From positions 7,855,866 through 7,919,865 of the forward strand of contig OZ024892.1 of NCBI GenBank assembly GCA_964017195.1: a stretch of DNA of 64,000 nt, in the 5' to 3' direction. A program made the position numbers and the translations under genes. The notes beneath the pieces were generated by a model. The model ran no database searches. It was not told the DNA's origin and was given only the letters and a program-made list of their open reading frames with translations. The stretch comes from Siderastrea radians (taxonomy: Eukaryota > Cnidaria > Anthozoa > Scleractinia > Rhizangiidae). Below, in pieces: positions 49,601 to 58,000 of this stretch (position 1 is its first letter; every line of letters starts with the position of its first letter).

Positions 49601-51828
49601 CTGTTTACAATGATATAAAGTGGTATAATCACATGGTTGCGGTTAAGGTATTCCATCCAATGATAATCACTTATCTAATGACTAAGGAATTCATCCTAAA
49701 ATAGTAATGAACACTACATACTGTACGTGAGAGCAAGAAAGTTTTTTATTCAAATGGGCCTTTCTCTTATGACAACGCAAAGCACCAATTTTAAGCTGCG
49801 AGGGGTAAGTATCAACTCTGTTTCAGACTACAAGAGACTGAAAAGCCGGACGGCTAATATGATGAAGTCGCTTCCTCGGTAAGTTGCATAAGTTAAGACA
49901 ATATAGGATTTTACTGCATACAATTGGGAATCTGACAGCTAGAACAAAAAGCCCATGCGTAAAAAGACAAACGTGGCAGAGAATTGTTTCAGGTGTCCAC
50001 AAGGAAACACAATTGCCCAAATTTTGGTCAATTTGGGTGTAGTTACCCACCTGAAAGGTGTTGTAGCTTTGAGAAACTTTCAAAAACTCAATATCGTCTT
50101 CATCTGAAACTTTTGTTTCCTTTTTACTTTTTTGCCACAGCCAGTGGATTTGTATGTGACAATGAAACAATCGACGTCTGCAAGAAATATTCCGCCTCGT
50201 GGAAAGTAGCTCGAATCGACTGGGATCAGCTTCATCTGTCTGACTGCAAAGGAAAGACTCCCAAAGTAGGAGACCAGCTGCTGTTATTTGTGAGCCTCGG
50301 ACTGTTGTACAACTATGGCAAGTACGAGGTAGTGACGGTCAAGTCGGTTAACTCAACAACTGACAAACAAGGGTAAGGATTTAAATATAAACCTTGCGAC
50401 CTTATTGCAGGCGGAATAGAGGCTTGTGAACCCTTGAAAAATCGTTAAGTTTTTTTTCCTTTGAAACTTCTACAATGTTTACGCTCTCAATATATAGCCT
50501 GTCACATTCTTTATAAAGTGAGGTGAATCATGACGTCATAAAGGCAACAATTACGTCATAAATTACATACTGCACCGTCTTGGATTGGCCTTAAAATAAT
50601 ACGAAACTTTTCCGCTGTAGCATGACTTATGCTTTGGTAAAGTGACTAACTTAAAGTTCTTTAATAGTGTTGTATTTAGTTTGTAAAATTATCATTTATG
50701 CATTTTTTTTTGGCGGGGGGATATTTTATATAGTTAAACATCATATATTCTTACTGATTTGCGCCATTTCCATCACTTGTTAAAGGTCGCAGACTGGTTA
50801 AAAAGCCGGAGGCTCGTTTTTACAGAATTTTTAACCAGAGAGCGTTTTTAAGATTCTAAATAACTATGTGTAACCCTGGTTACTCTTCGATTTTTATTAG
50901 AACTGAAACACTTGGTAAGATGGATGTTGCGTTTCTCAATTTGCGTGTTATTACAGCTTGCGTGCTAATTTCACATTTAATGGAAAACATATTTTAACCT
51001 ATTGTTTTTTTCTTCAGGGCTCCAATCTGCCTTGTTACCTTAGACAAGCCTATCAGGATGGTTCTTACTAAAGACCCTCACACTTGCCTGATCGCCCAAA
51101 TTTTTCCATATTTCGGTAAAGTGTTGTTGCGTAACAAGTGCGTCCTTACATGTGACGGACAAAAAGATGCACTGGGAGGAATACTCGCGTTCAGGGCCAA
51201 ACGTCTATCCCTTGATCACACTTCTAAAATAGAAATGTCTGGAAAAGGTAATTTACGTCTCTGTATGAGTAACTGTGCGATTTTGTTGCCTCTCCACTAC
51301 TATAGAATATTTGTTGGTGCGATGTCTGATCTCTTATATCCTGCTTTTATTTCCCCCAGCCAACTACCCCCCTCCCCAACCACCCCGTCTTGCCTGAGAG
51401 GATGCTCACAGGTTTCTTGCACGTTAAACACTGAGACAATCTGTAGCAGTTTAAAACAGGCGGTGAAATTGACTTTTTATTTCCGTGATATATACATCCA
51501 CGTATTTTTGCCCGTTGCTAGAAACGCAAGTGAGGCTGATTATAACGTCAGCTATATCGTACTTATTATTTCACTCTTTAGGTTTCCGTGGAGGTGATGG
51601 AGGGGATAATCGAGGGGGAGGTGGATACGGCGGTGAGACATTCTTTTGTCGTGTGCAGGAGCCAAATATGGGAAAAGGAGGTGACATTTCGGGCGCTGCA
51701 TGGGCAACGAACAAGAATGGAATCGGAGGGGGAGGGGCTGGGGATGGACCTTCTAGTAGTGTTGGTAAGCAGTCTTTAAGGCTTATTGACAATACAGAAC
51801 TTTTTGGCACAACTTGAATAAAATGGTA

Positions 51829-51871
<43 letters not shown>

Positions 51872-51872
51872 G

Positions 51873-51906
<34 letters not shown>

Positions 51907-51950
51907 GTCTACTACTACTACTACTACTACTCCTACTACTGTTACTAATG

Positions 51951-51985
<35 letters not shown>

Positions 51986-51992
51986 GCTACTG

Positions 51993-52026
<34 letters not shown>

Positions 52027-55000
52027 CTCCAATTGTTATTGAATAATAATTGACATTTCAGTACTCTCATTTTTTAGGCTTTAAAGGCGGTTCAGGTGGC
52101 TTCAACGCTGGAGGAGGTGGAGCAGATTCCACCAGGAACGACGATGACGGAGCTGCCGGGGGGGGAGGGGGTGGACATTTTTCTGGCGGTGGGGGAGGGG
52201 GTGGAGGTAGTGGCTGTCGTGGTTCCGATGGCGGAAGAGGAGGAAATGCTGAAAAGGTATCCTTAAACTTAGTTTTGTTTTCCAAAGAAATAACTTTTTC
52301 TATGTTCTAGACCCTCTTTGTTTTTATTTGTTTGTCTTTTACAAAACGTACAACGAAGCTAATGACATTGGAACAATGCCGTCCAATCAAAACAGATAAC
52401 AAAGACTAAAAACTATGAGCGTTCATTTACAATTTGATGGGCACGGGACACCATACAGTGTGATGATTATCAACAACTCAGGGCCCGTTTTCACAGGCCA
52501 TTTTTGATTTGGTTTTAAAAGCAGTTGTGGTGATAATTTTGTAAGCGATTTCAAATCGCCTTTGAACTACCAGGAAATTCCGCTGCAATTTTTCGATGAT
52601 ACAGTATTTGGAGTTTGTTGCGGTGATAACAGAGCGCGTGTGATGTCAGCATTCAAGCTGCTTTGAATGACCCCAAGCTAGGGAATTTTTATGTTTTATG
52701 CTGTCAATCAGTAAGCACCTTACTCTCACAGCAACAGAATCGCTATCATGGATTCAAAGCACTGATTAATGAAATCCTACTTCTAAACTCTCTTCTCGTT
52801 GATTAACAGATTGGTGCATACGCTGGGGGAGGTGGCCAGTCCTCTTGCCCGGGAGGGAATGGAGGCGAAGGAGGAAAGGCAGGAGACTGGGCTCTAAACA
52901 AAGCTCCAAGGTGCTATGACAAGACTGCACAAGGCGGGAATGCAGGCTCAACTGCCTTTGGCGGGGGAGGAGGTAATAATTGATTCATCATTAAAACCAA
53001 GCTAATGAATAGAAAGGTAACGCTTACCGACCAAGCTCAAGCTCCAGGAATTAATGACAAAACAAAGTTGAGGATAATTAGTTTTAACAAAACAAAATAC
53101 GACCGGTGCCTTTATACTACACATTCATCTAAACAACGAAGCGTACTTTTGTCACACTATAGAATCAACAGAAGACACTTACCAGAGAAAAAGATATAAC
53201 ATGAATTTACAATCTTAACGTTAATAATAGGGTATTTTCTCGAGGGCGTCATTTGACTACAAGAAAGAGAATTTCTCACCTTTTGTAGTTTTACGATGCA
53301 CATTAGAGGCACAGTTATTTAAACCCCAGTAGAATTACAAAATTTTAATAAGAAAGAAGAAATGAAACGAATGCTGGTCAGTAGCCAAAAAACGCTATCG
53401 TGCAAGTCGTTTATTATATCTTAATCATCTCGATTATTATAAGGACTGGAGGCAGTAATGATTCATTCAAAATTCATGGTCTTCTTTAAAAAGCTTTCTC
53501 GTCACTACTTTAACTGATAAATGCTCGTAACAGCTCACTTCATTTTCAGGAGACTCTTGTGGAGGCGATTTTGGAGGTGGAGGTGGTGGAGGTAGGTCCA
53601 CTTCTAATTTATGAGTAAAATGTTTTTTTCTCTGCTTTAGTCGCAATGAGCATGGTTTAAGAACAGTTTAAACAGCCAGACTAAGTGTGATTTGTTTCAC
53701 AAGTAGTCCTGAGCTAAACCTAGGTCATGATCTGTAGTGGTAAATAAATGAACTCAGCTTGGCATTCTATAAACTTTAACATGTTCAGAATCGGAGGCTA
53801 ACCTTAAAGTCATTTAAGTTGTCTTAACAAAATTTCCTTTAAGATTCTGGAGTCAGGAAAGTAGTGTAAAGTTAGATTCATGGGAGAATTTCCGAGCAGC
53901 ATTGTTTTTGAGTTTTTGAAATAATCCGCCTTAATCTTATTTTTCAATAACACGTTTATTCGTACCTTTCAGATCCGAAATAGAAAAGGTGCAAATTCTG
54001 AAATCAATACCTTTTTAAACGAGTTTCAATTTTAACTGGTAGTTCACAACCCGCAAAAAATTAACTGTGGAATTAAGAAGAAAGTCTTAACATGAAGTGA
54101 AATTGAATTACTTAATAGGTGGGCTTCAATTTGGCAGCACTGATTTTGAGTCAAGATTAAGTTACGGTGGGGGCGGTGGTGGTGGCGGCGGTAGCGCTTT
54201 CAGTGATGATCCCAACCCAGGGGGGAGAGGAGGAAATGGAGGAGGCCTGGTTTATTTGCAGCTCGACGAACTGACGTTGGATGGAAAGATTCTGGCAGAA
54301 GGTGAGGTAATAAATCCTGCAAGACGTTAGGGTTAGTATATTGGAAGGGGGAATGCGTGGAGAAGAAGACAGACTGGGTATTTAAAAAGCATATGCGTAT
54401 GAACTGATTCAAAATAACCGTTTGTCTTAGAACTCAGGTGAAGTTAGGATTTTACACAGATGATCACTTAAAGCAGAAGGTCGCTTGCGAGATCTAGAGA
54501 TTTGAAGTACACCGTTTGACTGATTTCAACATGATATCATAAGGATGGTTAAGGACAAGGGAGCCGATCCTTAAGAGATCCTCAAAATACAGCGCATTCC
54601 ATTCAAAAGAGACTCGGAAAGGTTTCATTGATTGCTTACAAGGCATCCTAAATATTGTGTTAGGCTAAGATTAAACTGATTCTCACGTTATTTCAAGGTG
54701 AGGTTTCCGGAGGTGGTTCCTAACGAGAATTGCCACTCGTAATCAGAGAGTCAGATGAACTTTGCTAACGTCAATTATCGGACTGTAGCTGGAATGTAGC
54801 GTCTCTGCGCGCAGTTGCGTTAAGTTTTTCATACATTTGTCTGCAAAATCGAGTCAGTCCTCGTGAACAATGGTGTTTCACTTGGACAATGTAAAACTGT
54901 AAAATCGTGGGAAAAAACTATCAGAATACCTAGAATACCTGACTAGTATTCCTCAAATTGAACCACTGAAATCTTTTATCTGGTATCTGTTTACTTTCTG

Positions 55001-58000
55001 AGAAAAAAATGGACCAAGTTGCACTTTGCTGCCTACAACGCCGTTAAAGGAAGTTTGGGTGGGAGTGTGCCACAGAAACCTTCAAACCCTCACCCTGTTT
55101 AAGACAACATCTGTTCATTTCGCTACCCTGTTTAAGACAAGAGACCTTTATATTTTGCTTTTGTTCTGCGTTTTTTGTCTACCTTGTTTTTCAATTCCCA
55201 TACAGAAAGTATTTTTTTAATGAATGACGTCATAGAATGACCACATGTAGGGTTCAAGGCTTCCAGTCTGCTGAGAAAGAAATCCTGTTCAAGACGCCGA
55301 CTAGTGAAATTGTACACCCTGTATAAGACGCAAGACCCTGAAAACCATACCCTGTTGAGCAGCACATACCCCTTTAGGCCAAATAAAGGAGTGCCCCCCG
55401 GGCAACGCCCTTTTCGAAACGGGGAGAAAAAAAGCTGAACTATAATCGCCATGTAAGTTTGAAGAAGGGCCTTAGCCTTCAGGGCGGTGGGTTAAGTTCC
55501 AAAGGTGATTTATCTCTTATTAGCCTAAGTGGCAAAAAGACTTGCTCAATCTTAAAACAAATCATTTTTGTTTTTCGTATATAATTTTAGCAGGTAGTAA
55601 TATGTGTCCTTTTCAATTCCATCGATTGTTCGTGATCACGAAAATTCGCATCTTTTCCTGTTTACAGGCCAATCGGGTCAGTGTTTAAACAAAAAGGCTC
55701 ATAGATCTGCCCCCGGGGGGAGTGGTGCCGGTGGAAATGTGGTTATCATAACCAAGAAACTTCACGGAAGTCCTGGGGGTAAAATCTCCATCTCCGGAGG
55801 GAAACCCGTCAAATGTGCTTTTGGTGCTGGTGGAGGTAAGATCTAATAATATTATTTATTGCCAGCACTGACGTTAACATTTACATTTCAAATACATATA
55901 TATGATATTAATATCGTCGTTAATCAGATCTTAACGTGAATTTGAACGCAGAGGACGAAAAACGCATAAAATATTTTTCTTTTACATTTTTTGCTGCTGT
56001 TACCTACAGTTTTAGTACCTAATTCATGTCTAAAGGTCCCGTTGTCTTCACAAAATAAGGGATAACTACGTTTTCTAAGTTCACAAAAGCCTTGATACAT
56101 TTAAATTTAATTCAGTTGGCTATCGAGTTTTTCCTTAAAATAAGTTGTTTTGCATGCTCTAAGAGTGTTTGAGTTTTCCAGCCGTACTAGAAGTAATGCC
56201 CAGTTCAGACGTCGTCCTTCTACGTTGCCGAACTCAATTGCAATTAGGCTCGACAGTAGCGCCAGAAGCACGACTCTGATTTCAGACGTCGTGCCAGAGT
56301 CGTACTTAATTCAGGATTTACTGAAGCGTCGTCATAATAAGTCAGTGGTATACAAATGCAATATGGGATATTCGAAACTACGGCGTAAACTCCTATTCGT
56401 AAAAATGTTTAAAACTACTCTTGCAAAACTCAAGTAAAAGAAAAAAACGAAATGCATGCAGGGCACCCTTTTCATATTACACTGTACAAGCAAGACGAAT
56501 GTTGTTATCAGTGTTATTGCAAATTTGTTTTATAACTACACTGCTATTTTCCGAGAACGTCACTGCTGATCGACCTTGCTGTCGGCTTCCCCGAAACAAG
56601 GGATAGTTCGAACAAGCGAGGAACACACTGACTCCGACGCAAGGTTCAAGAAAATACTCCGTGCGCCCTTTTCTTTCCAGGACTATCTTCTTCCAGCCTT
56701 CTTCTTCTTCTTTGCACGACAAGGGTTTCTGAAGACTTGCTAATTCAAATTCAGCGTCGCTAGCGTCTTGTTCATCGTGCCCCCTTGTAATCCCCATGGC
56801 CAGCTGGTGGAAAGTTTTCATCTAAAGGTGCTTCTTCATTCGATGATAAATCATCATCCTTCTCAATAACAGCGGGCATTTTGTCCAAACGTCTCCCCAA
56901 AGCCGCCACGTAGGACAACAACACTCAATGCGCATACTCAGTAAATGAAAATTGTCCTCGTAACTCCCATTCTCGTTCCCAGAGCCTACGATCTGTTCGG
57001 TCAGCGATGGAATCGTCGGGCTCTGGTATGAGCCATTACGGGATATCGTGAAATTCGCGACATCCGGTGAAGCATTTCCGATTCGTTAAGGTGCTATTGC
57101 GCCTGCTCTATTCTAGTCCGTGGAGCTCTGGGCATGACAATTCTGGAAACGACCGAGAAATTTGAATTCTTATCGATCGAGTCATGGTGTGAGATCGACT
57201 AAAAGCTGTTCGGCGCTGTCTAAATCTCCTGCAATTAGTATAGCGGAAAACCTGGAGCTTTAAAAGGAACGAACTTAACTGGAAACTGCCTTTCGTGCCG
57301 TAGTTGTTAAGAAGAACGAGCGTCCCTGCATTTTGCTCACGGGTTTTGGTTTCTGTTTCGCTTGAATAAACATTTAGCTACAATCCCTTACACTATGAAA
57401 TTTAACTAGGAGGTGCATTCTTACGTGCTTTACCAAACAGCAAAATTTGGTCGCTTAATCTGTCCTAAGCCACATTCTTTGCGTTGGAATTGATCAAGTC
57501 AATATATCAATTAATGCCCTAATTAATTCAACCGAAAAAAAAAACGTTATGCGTAGAAGCCAAGCAAAAAAATATATACAAAATTTTGGCCGTTACCAGA
57601 GCTACACGAGACGTAATTTTAAAAAGGCCCGCGTAGCTCTGGGGACGAGAATGCGTAACTCCTCTCGGGATCCCGAACCCGCGAAAATACAGTTCTATGA
57701 TTTATGACTTTAGTTCGGCACGGCAGAAGCACGACGTTTGAATCGCTGCCGTACCAGAGTCGCGTAGCACGGCAGAGCTTGTCGAACTTAATTCAAAAGT
57801 TTGATTCAGACACCGTGCTTCTGTCGAGCTTTTGTCGAACTTAATTATTGAATTGAGTTCGGCACGGCACACGGAAGCACGACGTCTGAGCTGGGCTTAA
57901 CAAAACGAAATTAACTGTATCAGCTAACATCAGGCAAAAAGAAAAATAAACCAATAGCTGACAGTTGTATCATAATGCTCTTTTGCTAAAGTAGGGTAAA

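Noticed and set aside
51571..52032. Poly-valine frame on the minus strand
   Set aside because: It reads the (ACT)n microsatellite; host exon 5 lies on the other strand.
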